A stretch of DNA of 64,000 nt from the NCBI GenBank assembly GCA_002900995.3, contig CM035306.1, positions 620,001 through 684,000 of the forward strand, in the 5' to 3' direction. The DNA is from Ganoderma boninense (taxonomy: Eukaryota > Basidiomycota > Agaricomycetes > Polyporales > Polyporaceae). Both the position numbers and the translations under genes were made by a program. Under the pieces are notes generated by a model, which saw only the letters and a list, made by a program, of their open reading frames with translations, did no database searches and had not been told where the DNA came from. Shown in pieces: positions 11,284 to 23,097 of the stretch (position 1 is its first letter; the number at the start of each line of letters is the position of its first letter).

Positions 11284-14200
11284 CTACATGAGGCTGCAGC
11301 CCCCCGCACACCAGTCGACCAACGCAGAGCACGGGTCGGAGCCCGCCTCCCCACCAGTCCTGATGACGCCCCCAGCCCGCCTGATCGTGATCGTGTACTC
11401 GCGCTCGCCACTGGACGGCACGGGGTACCACCACCTGAGCGTCTGCGCCTCGACGGCCCACCGCCCCTCCGAGACCTCGACGTCGAGCGCGAGCAGCGGC
11501 GACGCTCCCGCCAGGATCCGCAGCTGGTCCGCGCCGACGTCCCCAGACGAGCGGGGAAGCACAAGCGCGTCGGTGGACTTGGACAGCGGCTCGTCCGCGA
11601 CGCTCGGGGTCACGGAGCCGGAGGCCTGCCCCTGCTCCGCGAGCTGCGAGTCTTCGAGGAGCTTCTCCGCGGCGTAGTGCACGAGCGGGACGTAGATCTC
11701 GGTGGGGAGCTCGGCCTCGTCCGCGTCCGCGTCCGGGCTGCCCGGAGGCGCAGCAAGCCCGAGCTTCTCGCGCCTCGGCGCGTCTTCCGGGCGCACCTGC
11801 ACGGTGAGCCTAAACTCGGACTTCGCGATGTCGAACTGGATGTCCGTGGGGATGCCGACGACGGCCGCGGGGAACGGCCGGATGAACGCCTTTGGGGCGC
11901 GCGTGCCGTCCGTCAGGAAGTCGTAGATATTATCCCAGTCCGCGAACGCGGGCGGCAACGCCGTCCCCTTCGTGACAACGGTGTCGTCGTCTGCGGGGGC
12001 CTCTCCAGGTGAGAGCGTGTTCAGCGAGAGGCTCGATGCGGCGGCGGAGCGGACGACGGTCGCCACCTGCCCCTTCTTGAGCAAGAACGCAGACGAGGAG
12101 TCGTTCGCGCCCATCTTGAACCGTGAGGGCACCCGGAGGTCGTCCGCGCTCCACACGCTCAGGTCCTCCAGGTCCCAGTTATCGCCCCACTGGTGCGAGT
12201 TGTCCGGGCAGTAGTTCCACAGCGTGTAGTTGAGCACGTTCGGGCCGTCTGCCGCGTTCATGCTCGCGTCCATCGCCTTCTGCTGGCTCGAGAAGTCGCC
12301 CTTGTACTTCCCCCCGTCGGTGTAGCCGTACGCCTTCTTCCCGTCCATGTCGTACGGGATGCCGATCTCGCCAATGATCGTCGGGTACGCCCCCAGAATA
12401 TCTGCGTCCGCCTTCAGGTAGCCGAGCTGCTCCTGGATCGACTTGCGGATTGCACGCTCGCCGATCTTGGCCGCCGCAATCGGCGAGGAGTACTTGCCGC
12501 GGATGAGACCAAGCGCGTCGGCGTTGTACCAACTCCAGTGTCGTGACACGAGCGTGAGGCCGTCGTAGTAGTGCGTCGAGTAGCAGCAGCGACCCTTTAG
12601 GTATTGCTCATCAATCTGAGGAGGGGGGACGAAGACTGGAGGAGCGATGAAGAGGATGGCTTCGGGGTGGAGCTCGCGGATTCGCGTAGAAAAGACTTCC
12701 AAGTGTGGTCGCCAGAAGTCTTCGGTGAACTCGAGTTTGTCGCCATTAAGGTGCTGACGGAAGTAGTATGGAAGGAGGACCTCGCCGCTGTCGACATCCC
12801 AGACGTCATGGAGAGCCCAGATACACGTCCCGAGCTCCCAGCCAGGGTCCCGCTGCCAACCCCACTTAGGGTGCACGCCGTTAGGTTCGGTAGCTGCGTC
12901 CGCCCACATCTTCCGGCCGCGGGGGTCGATGGTGACTGTCTTGTCCTTCTTGGGACCCATCGAGGAGAATACCCAATGGTCGACGGTCTGCGCGGCGCCC
13001 ATGCCGAGACGCAGAGACTGTGCAGGCGAAGGGAACGGGCCCTTCTTGAGTACGGAGCCCTGCTTCGTCGGCACCTTGTTCAGGTCCTCGTAACCGCAGA
13101 AGCCCTCCGCTGGCTCGTTCATGCTGTCCCACCCGAGAATGCATTCATCTAGGAGGTCGCTGGCATTGTCACGTATACGTTGAGCCAGCTCTGCGACGGC
13201 GTCGATAAAGTGGGATTGGAGGTAATCCTGGATATTCTGGCCGTCGATGATGCACTTGGGGGCGAACTCGCGGCCAGCGAAGAAGAGCGTGAACAGGGTT
13301 TGCGAAGCGAGACGACCATAATTTGTGCTCCAGATCATAGCGGGCAGATCCTCGGGCGTAGGTTTGGAGGTGGAGGGATATTCCGAGTGGATGATGGCCG
13401 TGCCAGTCGCGGTGAAGTTCCGAGGGTTGATACCACATGCTGGCAGAGTCCAGTAGGGCGCGCCAGATCCTCCAGAAAAGCGTGACCACTGAAAGCAAGT
13501 CATGTCAGCATTAACTTTGACGAGCACTCACGCATGCCACATTTGGGTCAAATATTTCTCAAAATTCTTAATGGCCATGTCCAACCAAATCGCAAGAGTG
13601 CAAGCCTGCTACCGATGCCGCAGTGAAGCAAGCAGTCGATATATCGTGTCGCCACTGCGAGCGACAAAGGGACTGGCAGGTGAGTGGAAGAGAAACCCAA
13701 CTCGCAACCCGAGTCTAGCTATTCCTGCTGCAAAACATTCCCTCCCATCCCTGCAAACACAGTCGCACTGAAATGCACGAAGGACCATGGCTCGTGGCGA
13801 TTGATCCAAGACATGAGTCAAATGACGACAGTCACCACGAATGGCACACGGCACAGTGTTACTTAGTGCGCCATGCTTGCCCCTCGTGGCCCTCAGGCCA
13901 TTCTGGCGAAATGAAACCGGACTATGCGCTCGGACATATCAGATGGGATGCTTACAATGTCCTGGTGCGGATCCAAATACACTCGAAACCCATACTCCTT
14001 GATCTTCCGGAGCACCCGGATGGTGTAGTCCATGAATTCGTAGTCGTACTTGCCGCTGGGGAAGGATGAGACAGGCCCATGCCTCAGAAGACGAACATAA
14101 CTCACGGTCCGGCATGTTCCAACGCTTCCCAGGTGATAACATATCGGAGCATGTTGAATCCCCATCCCTTCAAGCGAGTCAGGTGCACGTCCGCGGACCC

Positions 14201-14440
14201 GTCCTCGAGGTTCAACGGCCGCCCAACAAAAGACGTCTCCCCGCTCTCTCCAGCCTCCCAGAATCCATCTAGTGTTTGCGAGGGGGTATCCACAGAGGCT
14301 TTGTCCGCGCCAGAGAGGTTGATACCACGGAGAAGGACTGTCCGGCCAGCGTTGTCGACGAAGTGGGCTTCGGCGGTGTGAATGAAGTGAGGAGGGACGG
14401 GGTTTCCGGTTACAGGAGAGACAGACGGTACACGAGGCAT
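11284..14440 (-). CDS. GH5 steryl-beta-glucosidase-like glycoside hydrolase (GH5_12, Egh1/EGCrP2-like)
   Basis: Three exons give 879 residues in frame: 14106-14440, 13956-14055 and 11284-13488. The N-terminus has the GH5 start of the barrel ([16 protein letters not shown]), then [27 protein letters not shown] joined to [13 protein letters not shown], the acid/base motif [11 protein letters not shown], and the nucleophile motif [13 protein letters not shown]. This order is that of the fungal family containing yeast Egh1 and Cryptococcus EGCrP2, which hydrolyse ergosteryl-beta-glucoside; the sister enzyme EGCrP1 acts on glucosylceramide, so the substrate is inferred. A beta-rich C-terminal part ends GGCSLM. 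No signal peptide is seen, consistent with an intracellular enzyme. Intron 2 is 467 nt, far longer than others here. I take ATG 14440 as start; no earlier in-frame Met is obvious. Confidence 0.85.
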
Positions 14441-16193
14441 GGCAGAGGCGTCACAGAGATCGTAGCTTGGTCGTGGGGGTAGCGGTTGTGGTCGCCGACG
14501 GCGACGACGGGCAGTGTCTCCGACGGTGGCTGAAATGAGAGTGGTGCCACTTCTAGTTGCTTAGTATAGGTCATTAACTCCGCTTAATATTTAAAAACTA
14601 GTCGGCCTTTTATTGGCTCAAACATTGCACTGTTACCATTACTAGTCGACTTCAAACGGGCTAGCCGCCCACGACTTGACCTCTGACGTCGACGACCGTG
14701 TCCCGACCCTTCCGAGCTCTGGCCCATCTCCGTGCATCCAAAACCCATAAAAGCTCATTCAATGAAGTGTTAGCAATGCTTTCAACGCACGTACGTCGGA
14801 TGCGCATCTACCGGTAAGTTTCCATGTATCAGCTCCAAAATACCTGTCCTCGCTGGCTCGTTGCGATGATGGATGTCCCCTCGAGCTTCGTGCACAGGCA
14901 AAGGCCTTGTATTCCCTACCTACGTACGTGCATCCTTTGAATGGTCAACCGGGATATTGCTCCTTTCTAGGAAGCGTTGTTGAGCAGGACGTATCTTGGA
15001 TACCGGCACTTCCTTTCGGAGGACACATCGAACTACGTTCCGAAGACTCTTCTTCTTTCCCCGGTGATTTCTGCGAGAACTTCCCCGTGCGGTCCCGATT
15101 ATCTGTACAGGATCGCTTGATTTTCAGATTCTAGTTCGACAGGTTTCTAAAGATGACTCCTCAAGCAACTATGACGTCGTGCACAGAGATGCTATGGCGT
15201 TTGCGATACAGAGAGCGTATAACCACGCATTTGCCTCGTGTTTGCAGCGAACGAGAGGGCCTTCTAGGCTGCAGAAGACAATATTTCTCCCCTGAAGTGG
15301 CCGTACATCCCACTGCTCATCCGGAGCGGATCGGTATCTCCGCCAGGTCGAGAGTTCATCGTCCGAGGCGCCTGCCCGGGGTCGAAGGCGTTCAAAATCG
15401 GCTCAGGAAGGCACGGAAGACATCGATCACAGCCTCCATCAGCTCCCCGCAACTCCGCTTGCTCGCTCCGTCCGCTCATGTCAGCAAGCGTGCGACACCG
15501 GACATGGGGCAAGTGCGCATTCCCTGCTGGCCTTCGTTGCTGAGTTTGCTCTGAGTTCGAGACGTCGACGGTATCGCTCGTTGACGGCCGTATGTACAGC
15601 CCTCAGTCTTCAGCGGCTGGGCAGGCGCCCCTACACAGCCGGACGCGAGGCGTTGTGTCGTAATAGTACTCCGTGCCACTGACCGCTGCCCACATTTGGA
15701 AAATCGTTGCGGTGCGATGCGCCTTCTGGAAAGAAGGGGCACATCAGACTAGTATGTCCTCCCTCCCCACTCGTGTTTTCATCATGGTCAACGGCTTCCA
15801 CCAGAAGTTCCAGGTCATCTCGCCATTGCACGGCTCGGACGTCACCGTTTGCGAGGCCTCCAGGCCGACAGAAGCGGTGGGACGTCCGGATCGCTTTCAT
15901 CGCCACGCGTCGCGACAGGGGCGAGCATATCTACACGTTTCCTCCGCCGCGCGACATGTATAAGAGCCCCGTCCTCGTTAATGATCCCTGTCCCGGGCCC
16001 GCCTCCGACGTCCCTTAATGATCCCTTCCGTCCCGCCAGTCGACTTCTCTTTCAGCAATGTCGGCGACCACGCCCCCGACTCGGGCCCTTCGATCCCTCA
16101 AGCGTGGGACGCTGTGAGTCTATCTATCGCGCGCATCTGGTTGACGTAATTGTCGATTGTCTGATCATCACTCATTGTACACAGTCCCAGGAC
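14441..16193. other. Intergenic region, no gene recognised
   Basis: It lies between divergent genes (GH5, leftward; unknown protein, rightward). Several short open frames exist; that at 15707-16018 (+) is the longest sensible one but has no known motif. A stretch near 15981-16000 (CCTGTCCCGGGCCCG) loosely resembles the sequence just outside the left-arm boundary at 8483-8500. A short 5' untranslated exon may precede the gene at 16194 (an acceptor-like CACAG lies at 16180-16184). Confidence 0.5.
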
Positions 16194-17572
16194 ATGTTCC
16201 AGCAGCAGTGGTCTCAGTATCCATCGCATACCTGCGGTCGATCGCAAACATACCCTCAGCAGCAGTACCACCAGCAATGTAACGATTATCAGATTGCACC
16301 TCATTCGACATCATCCAGCGTTCCTTCGGAGGCCTCGCGCCACCATAGCCTCCCTGTACTTCAGTCCTCCCACTCATACCTTGCCCCGCCACCACCTCCA
16401 CGTCAGGATGAAAAAGTAAGCTTCCATATATACTCTCACCACCGACCTTCAGATTCACTGTGGCGAACAGATATTGCCACCTCTCCACATCGACCAACTT
16501 CGCGCCACCTTTACCCCCGATCTCCTCAATCCCCTGACCCCGGAGCTCCCGAGAAGTGCGCTCCCCTCTCCGGCGACCACGGTGTTCTATACGCCATCTT
16601 CCACCGTAGGAGAGCTAGACCCCTTCTCGCCTCCGAATCACTTTCCCAGCCTACTCGTCTCCTCCCCGGCCTCCGCACACTCGTTTGTACAATCCCCTTA
16701 CGGCGGCAGCCCGTACCGCCCGCTCCCCTCTCCCATGGCTTCCTGTACGACGATCAGCACCACGTACTCGTCCCCGTTCCCGTACACGCCTAATCTCCCT
16801 AATAGCGCCTTCTCCCCGATCGTCGCTTCTCCTGCGAGCTTCCACAGTATGAGCGTGAGTAACACCCCTGCGTCCGCCACGGCACCCAATCTGCCACCAG
16901 TGTCGATGCCCGGCTTCGTCTCCGTCTCTGCTCTCGACCCACCTGTGACGCAGGAGAAGGCGCCTGCGCCTCCTCCGACCCGGCAGGAGGTCCCTCAGAA
17001 GCTCGGACTCGTGTCTACGCGCTCCGTGTTTCCCGCTGAGAGCTTCCGCGTCGGCTCGAAGCCCGGCGTGCGGGTCTGCGATATACTGCAAAACAAAGTC
17101 CAGGTCGACGGTCACGGTGATCGCGTGTTCGAGAGCACGGGCGTCCGGCAGTTCCGGTTTACGATCGACGTGAGTCTGTTTACTGGCCTCGTCGACGTGT
17201 GTGGAGGCTCAGCAGGCGTTTTCGCAGTGGCCGGGGTACGAGTCCTTCGGAACGTATATCCGCGTGCAGAATAAAGGTGGTGGATACATCACCCGTGGAG
17301 AGCTTGCGAAGGCGGTATGCCAGCGCATCGACGCGTTCATGCGCAAAGCGGTGCGTCCCCCGTCCCATGCATGTCGTGCGCCAGGTCCTGATGTCCTCCA
17401 TTGCTTCGCCTTTCAGAAACGCAAACGGCTGCCGAGCGCAGAGGACGAGGCGTACACCATCGCGTACGGCAAGAGCCGCCACGGCATCAGCATAGATAAG
17501 CTATGGCTGGTGCGCGTCGTGCCCAAGGCCGCAAGCATGTGGATGGCCGAGCTCGAGATGCAGACTCCATGA
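16194..17572 (+). CDS. Uncharacterised basidiomycete protein with Pro/Ser-rich N-terminus and WPGY domain
   Basis: Four exons in frame give 399 residues: 16194-16415, 16471-17169, 17228-17350 and 17417-17572. The start is Gln-rich (FQQQWSQYPS), followed by about 230 residues rich in Pro, Ser and Thr, probably disordered. The C-terminal 130 residues look folded: KPGVRVCDILQNKVQVDG, WPGYESFGTYIRV, GGYITRGELAKAVCQRI and ISIDKLWLVRVVPKAASMW. I have the impression of a widespread basidiomycete-only family with the same W-P-G-Y pattern, but no function is known to me. All introns are 55-66 nt with consistent phases, which supports a live gene. It could be a regulatory or scaffold protein; the sequence does not say. 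Confidence 0.7.
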
Positions 17573-18534
17573 CCCCCTCTTATGTTCCGCCGACTACACT
17601 CACACACATACACGCGGACTCTAACTCCTACTTATCGTACTCACCCTAACCTACTCTTCTTTCTAACAGGCCCTTCTTTCCGCCGTGGCCGGGCCTTCTT
17701 CGTCTGCCAGCAGCCTTTGGGGTTTCGCTGCTGGCGGCAATCACTCTGTTCAGACTGTTCTTCCTTGCCAAGTTCCCCTAACGTGACGCCGCCCCCGGGC
17801 GTCCGGATCCCCTCGCTCCGCGGTCCGCTCCCGTTCTCGTTCTTCGAGCTCGGGCCCCACCTGCTGTCTTCGTTCTCCCCGAGTCCCGGCGGCATCGGAC
17901 CTTTAGACAACTACTGGCCCCGTCCGACGTCGACCTGCTGTTCTTTGCTTTCGCGAACTCCGCTTCGGTCTCCATCTCCTCGCTGTCCCCGCCCCCGCCC
18001 CCCATCGCAGTGCTTTCCGTACTATCACTATCGCACCATCAAATTATCTATCCATCCGATCGCACTCGCACTGTACAGTACTCGTTAAGCATCTCACGCC
18101 GTGTCATCACCGACTGGCAGCCCGCAATGCAGCAACACATGCGCGTTCAGCACGTTGCCCGCGTTCAACGTTCGACGTTGCCGGCCGCACAATTCCGCAA
18201 GATGCGCTCGCGCCTCGAAGCGCACACGAGATCTGTCGGCTGTCACTGTCAGATTCGATCGCGAAGTATGGACGCCGAGGGACATGCATATGGAAACACG
18301 AGTTGCAAGTTCGCGAAGACGGATGCTTACAGCTGCACTTACTGTATACGTATCGTCGCGTTCTGAATCTGAGGAACATCCATCGGCATCGCCGTCGAGG
18401 GTGCCACCAGTTCGCAGTCGCACTGGTGGCTTGACAGCCACTCCGGACGTCGACGGGGGACACCACCTGCGTCAAACAGCGGCCGACAGCCTCATCCGCC
18501 TGCTAGCGTTCTGGCTTTCTAACCTCCGGCACGC
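17573..18534. other. Downstream region, no gene recognised
   Basis: Two overlapping open frames on opposite strands (18101-18547 + and 18094-18441 -) have no motifs and look like chance frames in GC-rich DNA. Bases 17573-17700 would hold the 3' UTR of the preceding gene. Confidence 0.5.
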
Positions 18535-19511
18535 CACACGCGGATGAGAAGTGCGGCGCCCGGTCATCAAGTCGGAGACGTCAACGTTCAACAGCCGCGC
18601 AGAGAACAACGCACAAGGGCGGACGCCGGCTCCCCAAGGCGGGGCGGAACGCGCTGTCAGTAAGTATCTTTAGTTCCCTGAAGGCACGCCGCATCGGCGC
18701 TGCAGCAGTAACAGCAGTCGCAGCCGCAGAAGGCGCCGCTCGAGTGATCGCCGCTCAGGTAGTCGCCGGATTGAAAGGTGCGACGCCAGTAATAGTAGTT
18801 TGAGTTGGAAGGCCGGCGAGCATGGGCGGTCTCTCATCCGCAACCATCTGCATGCGGCGCACAAAGTATCGGTGGTGGAGGAGGCAACGGAGGCGAGGAA
18901 GGGACCTCATGCGCGCGCCAGCCTGGTATCGTGGCAGACTCAGAGACCGCCTTCGAGCAAGACAAGCTATGCTGCTGCATTCATCCTCTTCCAGGCGAGG
19001 AACTACGCTGACTCTGCCGTGCTCGTGCCGGGCTCCCGCGGTCATACAGGGTTCATGTACTCGCAGCTTGAACCTCCTTGCACCGGCACAGCCCGCGACA
19101 CCCGAGCTTTGAATGGGAGACGTTGAGGGCTAGCGCGCCTTCCGGAGCGAATCGACGAGCTGCATGACGCTGCGCCGCTCGAAGAGAACACTGTGGATGG
19201 ATGGATGGCACAGAACCGCGTCAGCATCCGCGGCGACCACAGGCTAGAAGCAGAAGCCCCGCGCGCGCAAGAGGACGTCCCGAAGGCACGCGGACGGAAG
19301 AAGCGGGCCCAGGAAAACCGAAATTGAAGTGAACTGCACTCACCAAGTAAAAAGACACCCGAATACGCCAACGACCCCGACCGCGAGTCCGCGAGGTGCG
19401 CCTTCTGCCCAAGGAAGCAGATCCAAGGCTAGGCTGCTAGGCACTCCGTCTTGTGCCCGGGCGCTCGCGCCCACCCCCCCGGGCCGGTGGACGCTGGCGT
19501 GGAGCACCACG
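18535..19511. repeat. Direct repeat of the RFT1 3' end and downstream flank
   Basis: This block matches 25772-26760 in the same orientation (for example GCAGAAGGCGCCGCT at about 18727 and 25978, and GCACAGCCCGCGACACCCG at 19085 and 26342). It ends where the right arm of the inverted duplication begins. Identity is visibly lower than perfect, with small indels, so the copy is not recent. Confidence 0.85.
19130..19505 (-). pseudogene. Truncated RFT1 3' fragment
   Basis: Read leftward, it encodes a degenerate end of RFT1 exon 2 (LAVGVVGVFGCLFTW-like), an intron with GTGAG start, and the intact last exon VLFERRSVMQLVDSLRKAR followed by TAG at 19130. These are the same last two exons as the full gene at 26384-28248. 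Everything upstream is missing, because the copy breaks off at about 19505-19511 against the inverted-duplication arm. It has no start and cannot make a transporter. Confidence 0.85.
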
Positions 19512-19641
19512 GATGAGCGAACTTGGAATAGACGCCCTCTTCTTTCCCTCCTTGTCCTCGAACTGCCACCTCGTTCTATACACCACAACCAAACCTAACG
19601 AACACCAGGAACTCGCAATACTCTCCGTTAGAAGTTACAAA

Positions 19642-21770
19642 ATGCCAACGGACTTGGGGATTGAAAATGTGCTCACGTCTCTTCTTCTCTCGCCTAGAGT
19701 TGCAAGCTGCTGATGTTATTGCATGTTTCGGTCTAGTCGGCAAACGTAACCGCAGGCGAGTATGAGATGTCAATTCGATTGGAGAGGTTGCGCGTGCGCG
19801 AGGCATTGAACGCTCGTGACGTCGCTGTCGAACGCTTGGCGGGGGCATGCGCGTCAGTCCGCGAGAAGGCTGCCGCGCTCGAAGTCCTGAGGGAGGAGAA
19901 GGAGGCTCTGCAGCGACGCTTTGATGCTGTGCTGGCCAAACGAGACTGCGGCGGAGGCGACAAGGAGAATGGAGGTAGCGGTGTAGAAGGCAAGGGCGAA
20001 GGCGAATGTGCTATCGACATCCGCAGGCAGCTTGCATCCTGCGTGAAGACGATCGAAGACAGGCTGGCGTCTCTGAAGATCGTGGAGGACAGCGCTAGCG
20101 GCATGGTGGCCATAGATGAGATTGAGAGCGATTACAAGGTCGGTCGGCTATATGCGCTATCCTCGAGCTCCGCTTTGATACCCATCCCCCAGACCATCAA
20201 GCAACGGTTGGAGACGACCTTTGGTACGGCGTTCAAGGGGCCGAACGACTCCCATCCCGCAGCCTCGGCGATGCTCAGGGATCTATCGAACGCGACCATG
20301 ATGGGGCCTGCCCTCTTACCAAGCCCATTGGCCGCCCCTGGGACCCCGAGGGATCTCGACGCGCCCGAGTCACCATGGACTCCACTGGAGGGAGAGCGTG
20401 CGGTCCGTATCCGCATCTTTGAATCCCGTTCTGGCTGATATATGCGTTAGATGTAGGTCGCTCTGCCGACGGTGAGCACGGCCGAGAAGATCGAGGCTCG
20501 ATACGCCATCCTCGCGTCGCTTCCGCTTCCGTCTGGCATTCCCGAAGACTCTCTGACCCCGATTTTGATTCCGACACCATACACTTTGCACGACTTTGTC
20601 GGAACGACCTCTGGCGTGAGTCCTTCCTCCTCAGCCTTTGACATATTCCATCGATCTGACTGCACTTGTTGTCAGCTTCTACGTTCTCAGTACGTAGCTT
20701 TCTCACCTTTTTCTAGGAAATAACGCGCATATAGTCAGGTTGGGGAACTATCGGGTCTTCCAGCAGTCGACTACGACCTGGTGCCCGGAGCGCGAGGAGC
20801 ACGGGTACTTCCTGACGCCGATGTTCAAGTGCAGCACAAATCCGCGGGTGAACACGGCCCACAAGTGGACAATCGCCGACATCTCGGGAAAGCTTGACAA
20901 GCCGACTGGTAAGTAGTCCCGTGTGGTCCGTGCTGGCTCACAGCGCAACCCCCAATCAGAATGTTTATACAACAAAGATGGAAAATGGTACTATGCTGGA
21001 ATTTACAAGTCATTCCGCCTAGATGACCTATGTCCGCAGGAATGGGACTGCCTGTCCCAAGAGGTGCGCTGCGCCCGGCAATTTATGTACCTCCACCCTC
21101 TGACAGTTACTTGAACGCACGTACCTCGCAGACATCGCAAGCGCTGATCAAGGAAACGCTGGTGGGACGCAAGAACACGTCCCCGCAGAACGTCTACGAA
21201 GTGGGCCAGCTGTACTCGGTCGGCGCGCTCAAGATCGCGTGCATCGGCCTGCAGTGCATCGGGTTCAACACCGCGCTCTACCGCAGCCTGCTCGAGCACG
21301 CCGCGCTGTGCACGCAGACGGGCAAGTGGCGTGCGGCAACTGGTAACTTCAACGTCAGCGCTGGGCTCGGACTGGGATCGGGGGCGAGCACACCGTGGAG
21401 CGGCGGGAACGTCAGCGTGCACGCGACCCCGAGCGGGCCTGGAAGCCCGGCGGCGGTGGGACCTGTGTCTGGGGCTCTGGCTGCTGGCGGTATGGTTCCT
21501 CAGACTGGCGGCGGCGGTCTTCAGGCTGGTGTGATGGCTTCCGGTATGGCGCCTGGCGGAGGACGTGGATTTGAACCTGCGACTGTTGTCGGACCTGGAC
21601 TTGGACCTGGACCTGGACCTTCACCTGGAGCCGGAATCGGGATTGGATTTAGGCTGGGAGGTCGGCAGCTGCTTTCGACGACGTCTGGGATGCGGATCGC
21701 GCAGCATGGCCCTCAGGCTGACGTCGACATCGCGGGGACACCTGGGTTCCGGCCGCTGGGGAAGATGTAG
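19642..21770 (+). CDS. Uncharacterised basidiomycete protein, copy B
   Basis: Mirror copy of the gene at 6239-8353 with the same exon plan. It starts at ATG 19642 (MPTDLGIEN), followed by a coiled-coil exon (EYEMSIRLERLRVREALNAR), the exon with TIKQRLETTFG, one with STAEKIEARYAILASLPLP, one with VRLGNYRVFQQSTTTWCP, GKWYYAGIYKSFRLDDLCP, and the last exon from TSQALIKETLVGRKN to the stop at 21770. I see no stop or frameshift in these exons, so both copies may be active. The tail differs mainly in its Gly/Pro repeats. Function unknown, as for copy A. Confidence 0.7.
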
Positions 21771-22465
21771 CTGTTGCTGGCCTTTCTCTTGCCTTGTCGT
21801 CTTGTCGCTCGTGGCGCGTCTTTTGGACCTCGGTGGATGTGGCGAGTCTGGATTTCGATTTCTAAGGTCTCGTGGTCACTGTGTATGCACGGAAGAACGG
21901 AAGGAAACCTGGTGTTCAAGTTTGTCGCCGCAGTACGTGTTGATGAATAGAAGGCTATTCTCGTTGGTTACTTCGTCGCAAAATTCGTGTGTGCGATCGA
22001 ACTCGAAAGTTTGCAATGCAAAAACTTCTTCGGCGGAGTGTTCTTGGTCTGGCAATTTTCCCCTTTCTTCCTGATACTCGACTGTGCTCGTTTTATCTCC
22101 CAGCGCCCTTGGCAAATATACGCACGAGGTCGCTTCTGCCGGCATGTGCGCCGATGACCAAGTTCTCTTAAGCAGAGAGAGAGATAACTCCCGACCACCC
22201 TAAGAGCGTCCGTGGAAGAAGCTCGACATCGTTATCTGCACCACGCTGATATTCTGCTCTCTAGGCCCACGTTATCCTGTCCAGCTCAGGGTACATTCTT
22301 CAGCTAGAGTTCCTCGACGCGTTATGCCTGCGCTGTCGACTTTGGCAGTCTCGTACTCGTCATTCATTCGCAGTGCCATTGTTCGCCATCTCCTGCACAA
22401 ACTGACCCACCTCGTCATTCATTCGCAGTGCCATTGTTCGCCATCTCCTGCACAAACTGACCCAC
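21771..22465. other. Intergenic region with deletion junction
   Basis: This matches the inverted sequence of left-arm bases 5612-6238 and then jumps to sequence equivalent to left-arm base 2990. The 55-bp tandem repeat below sits exactly at that join. The 89-codon frame at 21876-22145 (-) is the counterpart of the left-arm one and is judged non-coding. Confidence 0.7.
22356..22465. repeat. Perfect 55-bp tandem duplication at deletion breakpoint
   Basis: Bases 22356-22410 are repeated exactly as 22411-22465. The unit corresponds to left-arm bases of about 5612-5666, present there once. The second unit runs straight into the permease remnant (CTCTTCATCGTCATCGG), so the duplication marks the repair site of the 2.6-kb deletion. 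Confidence 0.95.
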
Positions 22466-23097
22466 CTCTTCATCGTCATCGGCCTCTTCTGGCTGCTGTA
22501 CTTACCATAAGCCCCATGCCCCCCGTCCCTTCTTCAAAGGTTCGCACCGCTCTCTCCCTGTTTCTGTCGCTGACTTCCCTCGTACTGACGATTGTGGCGA
22601 TAGTGTGGTTTCCCTTCGCAGTGTTCTTCCTCGCGGCATGTATCTTCCGAACGTCCTCGCCTTCGGCCCCCTCTTCAAGTTGGCACCTTAACCCATCTGA
22701 CCGGCCCCGGGCCTCGGACTCTACAGTGATCGTCGCCCCCTTCCTCAAGCCGGCGAACGGCGTCGGAGACACCCATCCCCTGCCTTACTATCTGTACGTA
22801 GCGAGTCTCTTCGTCCGCTGAGATGTCGCTCGCTGATCCTCACCTTGCTGTCTCCTCCAATAGTTACTGTCTCGTCGGCATCGCGGTCATGGCCACCGGC
22901 GTCCTCTACTGGGCGTGCTGGCGCATCGTGCCAAGGTGGTTCGGCTACGACTTCGTGCCGCGCAAGGAGAAGCTCAGCGATGGCACAGTCGTCATCGTCG
23001 TACGTGTCGTCCGACTCCCCCCTGGCGCCGGGTGGTCTCTGTCACTAGCTGATGTGTGCTTTTTTTTTCGCAGTTCTCGGCCAAGAAGCTCGACTAG
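22466..23097 (+). pseudogene. 5'-deleted permease remnant (C-terminal exons only)
   Basis: It encodes only the last part of the methionine-permease-like protein found whole at 2361-5148: VRTALSLFLSLTSLVLTIVAI, FLKPANGVGDTHPLPYYLYV, YCLVGIAVMATGVLYWACW and the final SAKKLD with TAG at 23095-23097. Start codon, N-terminal tail, the SGIFSTPS signature and the substrate-site helices are gone. The intron borders still look usable, so the decay is by deletion rather than scattered mutation. Confidence 0.85.

Noticed and set aside
18094..18547. Overlapping opposite-strand frames downstream of the unknown gene
   Set aside because: No motif, no splice pattern, no copy elsewhere; chance frames.
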